Below, in pieces: positions 54,003-62,809 of a stretch of 64,000 nucleotides of DNA; the first letter of the stretch is position 1; every line of letters begins with the position of its first letter. The translations under genes and the position numbers were made by a program. The notes beneath the pieces were generated by a model. That model had not been told where the DNA came from. It searched no databases and saw nothing but the letters and a program-made list of their open reading frames with translations. The DNA comes from Pseudomonas farris (GTDB lineage: Bacteria > Pseudomonadota > Gammaproteobacteria > Pseudomonadales > Pseudomonadaceae): NCBI RefSeq assembly GCF_019145235.1, contig NZ_JAHSTV010000011.1:1-64000 (forward strand), read 5' to 3'.

Positions 54003-54424
54003 GGGCCCTCTCCTCGGTAATTGCTGGTTGTCCTCACGTAGTCCCGCCACGGCTGTTGAGTGTTATCAGGGATCAAGGCCCCTGCGGCCTGTGAGGTGTT
54101 CACTGACGTGGAACGCACGGCTCCATACGACCGGGAGCGAGGGCATGACCCCATGAACCTGACCTCCTTGACGTATCCAAAGACACGGGCGGGTGGAGGC
54201 TGTGCCGACTGACGAGTTCGGCACCTGGACATCCTGAGTGGGAGAAGGCAACAACATCGACACCTGGGGCATGCCTGACTGTCAGTCAGGTGCAGCCTTT
54301 CCTTAGGCTGCGGCACCGGTGCCTGTGTTATTGCGGATGGCGACGAATCGGATTTGTCAGGCCGATTGTCACGAGGAGAGTTGCGGCAATGCCTTGTACG
54401 ACGTGGCTTGCAGCAGTGGTACGA

Positions 54425-54459
54425 GCGCCCGTCTCTTTCAAGGAGAAAGAGACGGGCGC
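54425..54459. other. Perfect 15-bp hairpin
   Basis: GCGCCCGTCTCTTTC / GAAAGAGACGGGCGC, 15 bp exact, loop AAGGA. There is no T-run on either side, so not a standard terminator. Could be an origin structure or part of a small RNA. Confidence 0.75.
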
Positions 54460-54744
54460 GGATTGGCGCAGCGAAGTGTGCCGAGAGGTGAGGTTGCTGC
54501 AGTGCAGCGAGGAAGGTCCATCGTCTGCCGCTGTGGGCAGATCGGTCGAGTAGGCATCCATCACTCTTGGGGAGTGACCGTGCGAGCCGCCGGACGCTAA
54601 TCGCACTTCGGAAGAACCACCACACAAGTGGCGTAGCCTTAAAGGTTCTGGCTACCTGGGCTGGTGCTGTCAACGACAGCGTTCCGTGCGCCAATTTTTA
54701 TACCCGCTCGAAAAGGTGGTCAAGCATCCCGGCCAAAGCGAGCA

Positions 54745-54827
54745 AAAAGTGGCGACTGTCGCCACTTTTGTCGCCATGCTCCAGACCACGTTCTACATGC
54801 GTTGTCGCCGCTGTCGCCGCTGTCGCC
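54745..54827 (+). repeat. TGTCGCC repeat module, copy C, with palindrome
   Basis: TGTCGCC units on the plus strand at 54757, 54769, 54803, 54812 and 54821 (spacings 12, 34, 9, 9), the same geometry as copy B but in opposite orientation. The left end is an inverted repeat with 12-bp arms, 54745-54756 and 54758-54769 (AAAAGTGGCGAC, one central base). Confidence 0.85.
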
Positions 54828-55312
54828 ATCTATAGCCATATCCCTAAGACAAGCTCGGCTCTGACGTCGAAACTGCATTGCACTCGATAGAGATCGAGGG
54901 CAATTACTGACGGGGAAAGGAAAGCGTGGTGCTAATCAGATAATGAAATGAGACGGTGGATAGCGGTGGCTTCGAGAAAAAACGAGTGAACCCTCCGACC
55001 GGCGCGATCAAAGATCGCTAGATCGGAGGTTTTGGCGGGAAAAGCAAAGTCTCAAACGTCAATTACAGACTCAGGCATCAAGGCTGGTTGATTGGGAGGT
55101 GACGGCTTCACGCCGCATGATCAGCGTCTGCTGCAACCGCAGCAGAAAACCTGCTTCAAATGCTTCCTGGGGATCACCTGGACCGGTCAAGTCGATGTAA
55201 GTGGCCCTCTCACTTGGCTCGCTCACCTGGCATTAAACCGCCTTCAGTTACCGCGGGTCACCCGACCTACTGGCTCGTGTCGATTGAGGCCTCAAACCGC
55301 AGGTACAGTAGT

Positions 55313-55450
55313 CGTATCGCGGACTGGCTGAACGACCTTGATGAGCTTCATGCAGGCATCGACCAGTACATCCCGTATTACAATCACTCGCGTATCAGAC
55401 TGACGCTAAACGGCATGAGTCCTGTTGAATACAGAAATCAGGCAGCTTAG
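55313..55450 (+). pseudogene. C-terminal relic of an IS3-family transposase (OrfB)
   Basis: The frame ends with 'HAGIDQYIPYYNHSRIRLTL' and 'NGMSPVEYRNQAA', the typical C-terminus of IS3-family OrfB (IS3/IS150-like DDE transposase). Upstream sequence (from 55,092) is not transposase-like in frame, so only the last 45 codons remain. IS scar next to the foreign operon. Confidence 0.75.
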
Positions 55451-55915
55451 GTACAGGCATGTAATCGTCCAGCTTTGTGGGGTCAGTTCACTCGTGGAGT
55501 GTAGTTACGCCTGGCGACTCATGCACCACGACTGCCTACACAAAGTCAGCGAGTCCTAGGTTTGTTTTGTAGAGGCCTGTCTGCTGGCGCGATCGATAAC
55601 AACATAGTTATCTACACCCACTTAGGTCATTTCCACGCGTCACCGACCTCATCCTTACCCATTTGCAAGCCACGCTTCCTGCACCTCAAGGGCCACGCTA
55701 TCTATCTGGCTCTTTTGAAGAATGGCATACGGATCCTGGTACAGATTTCCAAAAAAAACACCATACAGATGACTTGTTGATCGACTGTGTGTGGAAAAAG
55801 TTAACAGCCTGAATCTTAGTTATGCGATTAATTAGGCGAAAAATATAACTTTAGAAAATCATTATTGGTCACGGATAGAACTCCAAAGACTATCCAACTA
55901 GAAGAGGGCTAGCCT

Positions 55916-56547
55916 ATGACCACCTATGCGTGGCTGTCGTTCATCTTGATTACTATGGTACAGGCAGGATCTCCTGGGCCATCCACAGTGTTTTTAGTTA
56001 ACAACTCCATCAAATACGGGCCACTCAAAGCAATTGGAGTACTCTCAGGAGATGTGCTTGCGATATTAATCATGGGCTTAATATCATCATTGGGTATAGC
56101 GACTTTTTTTGAAAACCACCCAACCATGTTCAACACATTAAAACTCGCCGGCGCCGTATACCTTATTTATCTAGGAGTCGGAGCCTTCAAGAAAAGCATG
56201 ACAATTACTGGAACTGTAAGATCATGTGAGTCGAATCCAAAGACACCTTCTCTGTGGCGACAATGGTCTCAGTCATTTTTTATTGGGATAAGTAACCCAA
56301 AGGCGCTCGTCTATTTTGCTGCACTTTACCCCAGTTTGAGAAGTCAGGCACTCCAGATCTGCATTTTTTGCTTTTCTCGTGATGTTAAGTGCACTGATAG
56401 TTCTCCGTTCTTTCCTGTTATGCCGTAATAGCACAGGATAGCCTCGAAAATAACATCGCCATCCGCTAGCAGGATCGGTTCCAAAATAGTAGCTGTATTT
56501 TTTGTTTTTTTTGGAGCGGCGCTAGGGCTTTCCACAATCCATTGAAG
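55916..56547 (+). pseudogene. LysE-family amino-acid exporter, frameshifted
   Basis: The frame begins MTTYAWLSFILITMVQAGSP, with the family motif 'AGSPGPSTVFLVNNS' and several membrane helices, up to 'GISNPKALVYFAALYP' (residue about 138). A base missing in the C-run at about 56,333 then puts the frame out and stops at 56428. In other frames the rest is still visible, e.g. 'SCYAVIAQDSLENN' and finally 'VFFVFFGAALGLSTIH' ending at 56547. A LysE transporter of about 205 aa has thus been broken by at least two small indels. AT-rich, 12 bp before the dioxygenase gene. Confidence 0.7.
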
Positions 56548-56558
56548 GATAAGTAAGC

Positions 56559-57326
56559 ATGAAGCATGAAAATTTATCGGCCGAACTTTTAATCGGAACA
56601 CAAAGCTCCTCAGAACGCATACAGACGCAACTTAAAAAACCGGGCTACTGGGTAGGAAATTATTTTAATTATTTCATCACTTTGGCCCACCGATCTGACG
56701 ATTGGAAAAAAATCCTCGAAACATGGGATGGCCTGCCACCGGATGAATTTATGGCTGACGGTGGAAAGTACAGAAGACGCAGATTTTCCGAGCTTCAATA
56801 CGATGTTCAAAACGACGAGATTAGTATATTACCTCACCAGCCTTTCTTTCAGGACAAGTACAATAACACTTTGAATGGGGGGCGCGACAGACACTTCGAA
56901 CCTATCACCCCTTATGTTGCCACGCACCCTTTTTTAAAACGTATGATTAGGGATTATGTCGCCATATTTAGCCGATATAAAAATGTATCTAGCTGGAAGA
57001 TTTATTTGCATCAGGTCAGGATTACTTCGTCGAAGGATATACCTGGGTTCCCCACACCAGAAGGGATTCATAAAGATGGAGTTACCTTCTCAAGTCTATT
57101 CTGTGTCAACCGTACTGAAAACTGTGCAGGTGCAGAAAACTCTATCTATGACAACGACAAGGAGTTGATTGAGACTTTTACCTTGAAACGATTTGGAGAC
57201 TTGGTGCTTTTTGATGACTCCAAGATTTACCACAGCGTAAGCAGGATGAATTCTTCGAACGACCAAGCCGCATCAAGAGATATGCTTTTTCTAGAATTTA
57301 CTGCGCAAGGGGATGAGAATGTCTAG
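56559..57326 (+). CDS. Fe(II)/2-oxoglutarate dioxygenase of the amino-acid hydroxylase (IDO, PF10014) type
   Basis: A 255-aa protein with the IDO-type pattern 'YRRRRFSELQYDV' near residue 71 and the metal triad H171-x-D173 (EGIHKDGVTFSSL) ... H225 (KIYHSVS), with R240 (SRDMLFLEF) as likely 2-oxoglutarate anchor. PF10014 enzymes include L-isoleucine 4-hydroxylase and hydroxylate free L-amino acids. Probably hydroxylates an amino acid or a close derivative in a biosynthetic pathway. Overlaps the next gene by 8 bp. AT-rich relative to the backbone. Confidence 0.8.
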   Translation: MKHENLSAELLIGTQSSSERIQTQLKKPGYWVGNYFNYFITLAHRSDDWKKILETWDGLPPDEFMADGGKYRRRRFSELQYDVQNDEISILPHQPFFQDKYNNTLNGGRDRHFEPITPYVATHPFLKRMIRDYVAIFSRYKNVSSWKIYLHQVRITSSKDIPGFPTPEGIHKDGVTFSSLFCVNRTENCAGAENSIYDNDKELIETFTLKRFGDLVLFDDSKIYHSVSRMNSSNDQAASRDMLFLEFTAQGDENV

Positions 57327-58266
57327 TCATAGTAGTCTAAATATTGAAGCTAGAGATTACTCAAAAGAGGTTATTAACAGAATAAGCCTTGGTTGGTCGA
57401 CAGAATCAGAGGTGGTGAATTCGGGCCGAATTACACGCTTGTCATTTATTACCGACGCTCCGGATTTTATAGAGGAGATGATTCCATTTTCAATGTTCGA
57501 TGAATGGGGAGAACTCGAAAATCAAGAAAAGAACGACTTGCTTTCCGCCGGTTGGATAATCTACCAGAGCAATACGATTTTTATCGAAACTGACTTGGTC
57601 ACTCCGGCATGCATAGAGATCATTCGCTCGCGACAGGACAATCTTGTTGGCCCTGAGATGGCCCGTTCGATGGCAGAAGCTATGACAGACGAGGGATATC
57701 ATACTCTTTTAGCTATTCTCACGTGCGATGCTGTACGAGTTAATAGAAAGCTCTCATTATTCCCTAAAGACTTCCATCTTGTTAAAACAATGAACAATTA
57801 CATAAGCAGTCTCGATTCGGAATGGAAAAGGAGAGTTGCACGAATCGCTACCGCCTGCTGCACAGAGAATCATATTACCGACTACTTGGATCTTCTGGCG
57901 CAAGCATCGTCTATTCAGCCAATGTTCCTGACTGCAGTTAACGCTCACGCAAAAGATGAGTGGAATCACGGATCACAATTTTCCGTGCTGGCTCGTGATA
58001 TCTATTGGTCACTTTCAGGTGACGGTAAAAAAGTTTTTAAAGATACTGTCGAGCTAGTCGCTAATAACTTCTTCAGAGCAGACCTTGAAGCATGGCTAGC
58101 CGTATTTGATCAACTAGACCGTAAGTCTTTAGATAAATTGCGTAAAAAAATCAAAACCAATGCCATTGACCTTCAAAAGGATGTGGAATTTACAAATAAC
58201 AACAGGGGACTAATGAAGCTTTACGAAAATCTCGACTGGGACTGGACGAAATATGAGCAAAGATAA
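57319..58266 (+). CDS. AurF-type diiron N-oxygenase
   Basis: A 315-aa ferritin-like diiron oxygenase. Potential ligands E90, E125-x2-H128 (DEGYH), E183 (CTENH), H210-x3-E214-x2-H217 (HAKDEWNHG) are at almost the spacing of the seven ligands of p-aminobenzoate N-oxygenase AurF (E101, E136, H139, E196, H223, E227, H230, from memory). The enzyme probably oxidises an amine, with electrons from the ferredoxin encoded next. The ATG at 57319 fits the AAGGGG RBS better than 57313. Confidence 0.8.
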   Translation: MSSHSSLNIEARDYSKEVINRISLGWSTESEVVNSGRITRLSFITDAPDFIEEMIPFSMFDEWGELENQEKNDLLSAGWIIYQSNTIFIETDLVTPACIEIIRSRQDNLVGPEMARSMAEAMTDEGYHTLLAILTCDAVRVNRKLSLFPKDFHLVKTMNNYISSLDSEWKRRVARIATACCTENHITDYLDLLAQASSIQPMFLTAVNAHAKDEWNHGSQFSVLARDIYWSLSGDGKKVFKDTVELVANNFFRADLEAWLAVFDQLDRKSLDKLRKKIKTNAIDLQKDVEFTNNNRGLMKLYENLDWDWTKYEQR

Positions 58267-58531
58267 TTTCACACTTACATTTTCTGGTAGCCGTGAGCCT
58301 GTTACCCAATCAGCTTATGCCCTAGTTGATGCGTGCGAAAAATTAGGGATTATTCGCACCAGGTGTCGACAAGGTAAATGCGGCGCATGCCAGATAAGAA
58401 TAATATCTGGCGACTATGAAGAAATCGCCCCAATGTTGGCCCTTACTGAAAAGGAAATAAGAAACAACGCCATCCTGCCTTGCGTACTGGTTCCGCTATC
58501 TGACATAGAAGTTGAGGCATGGTACAAATGA
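58253..58531 (+). CDS. Plant-type [2Fe-2S] ferredoxin
   Basis: A 92-aa ferredoxin with C38-x4-C43-x2-C46 (CRQGKCGACQ) and C77 (LPC), the fer2 ligand set. Overlaps the diiron oxygenase gene by 14 bp, so it is most likely its dedicated electron donor. No reductase domain is fused. Confidence 0.88.
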   Translation: MSKDNFTLTFSGSREPVTQSAYALVDACEKLGIIRTRCRQGKCGACQIRIISGDYEEIAPMLALTEKEIRNNAILPCVLVPLSDIEVEAWYK

Positions 58532-59016
58532 CAGGAAAAATTTATCTAAAGAATGATAAGTTCTTAATTCGCAGCGCAAAATTAGACGACGCAGTTGCAA
58601 TAAGAAAGATGGTTTTTAGAACCTTTGTGGAGTATGGAATTGCTGCAGACCCTGACGAAGACGATCGAGACATCATGTCCTTTGGACAACCCAAGGACAA
58701 TGTAGTTGAGATGGTAACCGTGTTCGGGGATTTACCAGTAGGCTCAGCTATATTAACCTCAAATGGTGACAGTAGAGTCAAGCTAACCAAGCTTTATCTG
58801 GATAGGAATTTTAGGGGGTTCGGTGCAGGTCGAGCTATGCTGGACACCGCTGTAGCAACTGCAAAATCAATGGGATATGATGAAATATTCCTCAAAACCA
58901 GAGCTTTGTACAAGGAAGCTGTCGAACTTTACGAGTCTACTGGCTGGGCAAGGGGAGCTGACCAACCAGGCCCTGGGCCCGATCGCATGTACTATATAAT
59001 TTTTCCAAAATCGTGA
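58528..59016 (+). CDS. GNAT-family N-acetyltransferase
   Basis: A 162-aa GNAT protein (a start at 58519 would give 165). Acetyl-CoA binding motif A is 'LDRNFRGFGAGRAMLDTAVA', followed by 'LKTRALYKEAVELYESTGW'. Overlaps the ferredoxin gene by 4 bp. In such an operon it may acetylate a pathway amine or detoxify the product for self-protection. Ends 25 bp before a strong terminator. Confidence 0.82.
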   Translation: MTGKIYLKNDKFLIRSAKLDDAVAIRKMVFRTFVEYGIAADPDEDDRDIMSFGQPKDNVVEMVTVFGDLPVGSAILTSNGDSRVKLTKLYLDRNFRGFGAGRAMLDTAVATAKSMGYDEIFLKTRALYKEAVELYESTGWARGADQPGPGPDRMYYIIFPKS

Positions 59017-59040
59017 TTAAAAAAGGATTTTATATATTTA

Positions 59041-59066
59041 AACAGGCCGAGACTGGCCTGTTTTTT
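59041..59066 (+). terminator. Rho-independent terminator of the oxygenase operon
   Basis: AACAGGCC / GGCCTGTT stem with loop GAGACT followed by TTTT. Ends the LysE-GNAT transcription unit. Confidence 0.85.
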
Positions 59067-59415
59067 AGTATGCACCAACAAAACCATCTATCCCTTTTAG
59101 CCTGGTAGCACCAGATAATTAATTACCCAACCCACCAACTAAAAATCTTACGTAAGAATTTCACGATATCTTGATCAATCCTCCATAAGACATCGTGAAG
59201 GAGCCGGTTTTTTTCACACAACCTACATGTCATGTATAATCATCACCCTATAATTTTTTAGGCGCATACTAAAAGGCTTCCCGAGCTCCCGACAAACAAA
59301 CTAGAATTACGATTTTATATTATAAAATCAGGCGCAAGTCTGCTCGCTTTCGAACCGTGTACACCATCACGAATCCTGACCATTAAAACCGGGAGTTCGC
59401 TTTCTTCACTAATCT

Positions 59416-59837
59416 CTACCCACATTGCCAACGGTTAGCCATGACTGGGCACCTCGCTGATCTGCTGCTTGATCTCAGTAACCAACACATCCAACGGCGG
59501 TCTACTGCCCGCTCGTTGGGTACCGTCAATTGCGAGTGCGCTTCACCGAGATATTTGCTGACCAGCTTCACTGTCCCCCTGGTAAAAAGGGTGAGTGCGC
59601 AATTCATTTTCGCGATCGGGCGATCTCAACGGCGGCGTCTTTGAGAATTTCCGCGCCCATAGTTTTCTTGCCCAGCATGTGTTGCAGTTCGCGGGTTTTC
59701 TTGCGCACATTGCTCAACTCAGAGACTAGCACCACCGCTTCGCCAGCACTGGCTGCCGTCTTGGTACAGCTTGTTGATCTATTGCATCGGGCGACCACGG
59801 ACACGTTCTTGCCAGGCTCCAGGCTCACGCAAACCAC
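59416..59837 (-). pseudogene. Degenerate IS3-family (IS2-like) transposase fragment
   Basis: On the minus strand the OrfA end reads 'VRKKTRELQHMLGKKTMGAE' then 'ILKDAAVEIARSRK', typical of IS3-family OrfA. It is followed by fragments of OrfB ('SKYLGEAHSQLTV' and, in another frame, 'TEIKQQISEVPSHG', matching the usual EIQ..VS..PSYGYRR region). Broken by stops and frameshifts and truncated at 59416. The stretch 59,017-59,415 before it holds only the terminator. Confidence 0.7.
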
Positions 59838-60399
59838 GGCCTGCTTTGCTCGACGATCCTGCGACGTGGATTTCTACACTCTTATCTTTGCTATTAGTTA
59901 TAAACACCGTCGTTTTCCTATCCCTTGTGGTGAGGGAGGAAACGGTGTCCTGTCTCTCATGGGGCTCGTTCAACAAGGAAACTGGACACCTCACCGATAG
60001 CAGTGAGGAGAGTTTTCATAGACTACTACCGGTTGCATAGTGGGTTCACTACGACCACAAAAAATCCGGTGGACAATGGCAGGTGGAGCTACCAAATTCT
60101 ACGAGCTTCATCAGACAGTCAGATCAGCTTTTCCGTGTCGCATCATGGCTTGTACTATACCGATTCGAGTCACGAATCGCGGTGTAAACATTTGATGAGG
60201 GCACTTACGCTAGAGCGTCGAAGCCGCTGAGTATCCTGTTATGCATGCCCCCCACCAGAGCGCTTGCCACAGATGGTGACTGTAGACGACTATGAACCCT
60301 TGCCGCCGTGACAATGTTCCCCAGATAGGTCACGGTAAATACAATCTCTATCTGGTTGATGAAGTGCTCACGCCTGTATGGTGAGGGGAGCGGCGCTCT
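59838..60399. other. 562-bp gap without a credible gene
   Basis: Remaining upstream part of the IS relic plus the leader of the MocR gene. No motif that I can defend; short frames are out of frame with anything known. Confidence 0.3.
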
Positions 60400-61851
60400 A
60401 TGGAGGGATCAGTGGCAAAGTATTCAGATTTGGCCGATTTACTGCGTAGCAGGATTGAAAGGGGGCTTTACCGAGAAGGACAACGACTACCATCTTTGCG
60501 GATATTGAGTACAGAACACGGCGTTAGCTTAGGGACAGTCCAGCAGGCTTATCGAGTTTTGGAGGAGGAAGGATTAGCATCGCCCTTACCGAAATCGGGC
60601 CATTTTGTGAATAAAAAGCAGAACCTCTATCTGCTGCCAACGATGCGCGAGATTGAAAAACACCCCATCGATATACTGGAATGGGATGAAATCTATAAAG
60701 TTACTGCCAGCACACCTGACGAAGATGTATTGCAGCTTGGCAGAGGCATGCCGAGTGTTGAGACATCCACGCTACAGCACTTAATGAGAAGCTTAAGTTA
60801 CGAGGCAAAAAGATGGCAGAAGGATGGACTCAACTATGAGAATATCAAAGGAAACTTCGATTTAAGAACACAAATAAGCCGATTGATCATTGACTCTGGA
60901 TGTCAGGTCGACCCTGATGAAATTATCATCACCGCCGGTTGCCAAGAAGCTTTAATGTGTTCTGTCCGATCTATTTGCAACCAGGACGATATCGTAGTAG
61001 TCGAGTCACCCTGCTTTCATGGTGCGATTCAAATACTTAAAGGATGTGGCGTAAAAGTCATCGAAGTTCCAACCGACCCACTAACGGGAATAGACCTCGA
61101 ATCACTAGAGTTGATTGCTGAAAAATGGACTATCCGAGCCGTATTGGTGAATCCAAACTGCAACAACCCTTTAGGATATGTAATGCCGGATGACCGCAAG
61201 GAAATCCTGGTAAATCTATCGAAAAAATTTGGATTTTACATCGTAGAAGATGATACCTATGGCGACCTAATATTCCGATACCCTCGACCCAAAGCAATAA
61301 AGTCACAGGATACAGAAGGTAGGATTATTCTTTGCGGCTCATTTTCCAAAACATTGGCACCCGGGTTAAGGGTCGGCTGGATAGTTCCCGGTCGCATCTA
61401 CGAAAAAGTTTTGCATACAAAGTACATTAGCTCCGGTGCAACAGCAACAGCAAATCAAAGGGCTATCGCTGAATTCATGGAAAAGGGATATTACCAGATC
61501 CATCTTCGTCGAATGCGTGCACATTATAAATCCAACAGAGACATCATGATGCTCTGGATATCAAAGTACCTTAATGCTCGAGTCAGGGTTAGTAGGCCTG
61601 AAGGTGGTTACTTTCTTTGGATCGAGCTTCCTAAGGGCGTTTCAGCATATGAGTTAAGTGACAAACTAATAAAAAATAAGATACAGATCGCAACGGGGAA
61701 AATTTTCTCCTCCTCAGGAAAATATGAAAACTGTATTCGCATAAATTATGGCGGAATACTAGACAATCGTGTCGAAACAGCGGTAAAAATGATAGGAAAA
61801 TTAGTTTTAGATCTAAATATATCAGAACTCGTCCGCTCAGGTGTTGGCTAA
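60400..61851 (+). CDS. MocR/GabR-type regulator (GntR plus aminotransferase domain)
   Basis: A 483-aa fusion. Residues 5-72 are a GntR winged helix ('SRIERGLYREGQRLPSLRIL', 'GVSLGTVQQAYRVLEEEGLA'). Residues about 110-480 are a fold-type-I aminotransferase domain with N255 (NPNCNNPLG), D284/D285 (IVEDDTYGDL), PLP lysine K317 (GSFSKTLAPG) and R324. MocR proteins bind PLP and an amino-acid-like effector and regulate near genes. It may regulate the oxygenase operon or the genes downstream. GTG at 60412 (GGAGG 6 bases upstream) is an alternative start. Confidence 0.87.
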   Translation: MEGSVAKYSDLADLLRSRIERGLYREGQRLPSLRILSTEHGVSLGTVQQAYRVLEEEGLASPLPKSGHFVNKKQNLYLLPTMREIEKHPIDILEWDEIYKVTASTPDEDVLQLGRGMPSVETSTLQHLMRSLSYEAKRWQKDGLNYENIKGNFDLRTQISRLIIDSGCQVDPDEIIITAGCQEALMCSVRSICNQDDIVVVESPCFHGAIQILKGCGVKVIEVPTDPLTGIDLESLELIAEKWTIRAVLVNPNCNNPLGYVMPDDRKEILVNLSKKFGFYIVEDDTYGDLIFRYPRPKAIKSQDTEGRIILCGSFSKTLAPGLRVGWIVPGRIYEKVLHTKYISSGATATANQRAIAEFMEKGYYQIHLRRMRAHYKSNRDIMMLWISKYLNARVRVSRPEGGYFLWIELPKGVSAYELSDKLIKNKIQIATGKIFSSSGKYENCIRINYGGILDNRVETAVKMIGKLVLDLNISELVRSGVG

Positions 61852-62226
61852 GAGGAAGAGCTTAATAAAATTGATCGAACCGCAATTTCCAAAAAACTTT
61901 GGTAGATGCCCAGCCTATCAGCCGGAGATTGCGTATTCATCTGATGCAAGACTGGTTTTGTAATGGTCTAATCTGAGGCGACCATCCGCAGAAGGAAAAA
62001 TTTTTAGCATAGCCACTCTCTATTATGCCCGCGAGGTCTACCAGGTGCTAAGGGACTGCCTCTCGCTGTCACAGCATTGCACGACATCAAAGATCATCGT
62101 TACAGTGACTTACTCGCAGATATAGGCAACGGTATTGGCCTCACTCGGACACCAGCCGCGAATACTGATGATGTGTTAGGTATTCCTGTACTGGAAGGCG
62201 GTAAGCGGTAAGCGTCTGGCAAGCAG
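61852..62226. other. 375-bp gap without a recognisable gene
   Basis: No ORF with RBS and no family resemblance. Lies between the MocR gene and the 3' end of the Lrp gene; no obvious terminator. Confidence 0.3.
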
Positions 62227-62685
62227 TTAATTGTCTGGGCCACTTCTCGGACGTACAGGTACCTGTTTGCGCACAGCATTGGACAGAACCAACGAAGTTG
62301 TGACCGAACCATGGACAGCCAGCGCATCGACTATAATCTCCAAATCAGCGGGCTGAGAAAACGCGCAACGGACTATGAAGCAGTCCTCCCCCGTAATCCT
62401 GTCAGCCTCTAGCACCTCTGGTATGTCGTTAAACAACTCCAGATAGCGCTTGATGTGCTGGTGAGTTGTGCGAATGCGCAGGATCGCCTGCAATCCCAGC
62501 CCTACCTCACGCAAACTTACCCGCGCGCCGTAACCCTCTATGACACCCGCAGCTTCGAGTTTCTGGACCCGTTCGCTCATAGCCGGTTGCGAAAGCCCAA
62601 TGCACTTGCCCAAGGATGCCAGGCTTTGCCGTGCATTCTTTTGCAGTGCCTCCAGAATCTGCCAATCTTTGCTGTCCAGCCCCAT
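62227..62685 (-). CDS. Lrp/AsnC-family transcriptional regulator
   Basis: A 152-aa Lrp-type protein from ATG 62685 (RBS AGAGGA): helix-turn-helix 'QSLASLGKCIGLSQPAMSER', then the RAM-type domain ('VLEADRITGEDCFIVRCAF'). Divergent from the alpha/beta hydrolase pair starting at 62810 (124-bp gap), so probably their regulator. Confidence 0.88.
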   Translation of the reverse strand: MGLDSKDWQILEALQKNARQSLASLGKCIGLSQPAMSERVQKLEAAGVIEGYGARVSLREVGLGLQAILRIRTTHQHIKRYLELFNDIPEVLEADRITGEDCFIVRCAFSQPADLEIIVDALAVHGSVTTSLVLSNAVRKQVPVRPRSGPDN

Positions 62686-62809
62686 GCTTTTCCTCTGCTG
62701 AATAATCCGATGAATCATCGGTTGATGGTGCTTCTTTCGGATGATTTGCCATCCAAGGTCGATGTGTCATTCGCTACATTCTGCGGACACCCCTTCCGAG
62801 AAACAAGAA

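Larger units (their letters stand above)
54003..55091. other. About 1.1 kb non-coding control region of the element
   Basis: Upstream of the DUF3987 operon. Several overlapping frames are open but none has RBS or family resemblance. It contains a long perfect hairpin at 54425 and the repeat module copy C with a palindrome at 54745. Possibly origin/regulatory DNA of the integrative element. Confidence 0.45.

Noticed and set aside
53990..54694. 234-aa minus-strand open frame upstream of the DUF3987 gene
   Set aside because: No RBS, no motif, Arg/Ser/Pro-rich; it runs through the perfect hairpin. More likely non-coding control DNA.
52460..54827. CRISPR array
   Set aside because: Units are 7 bp with 2-27 bp spacing; far too short for CRISPR repeats and no cas genes are present.
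55562..55780. Possible ParE-like toxin relic (KGHAIYLALLKNGIRILV)
   Set aside because: Only about 18 residues resemble the family end, there is no antitoxin neighbour and no RBS. Too weak to annotate.
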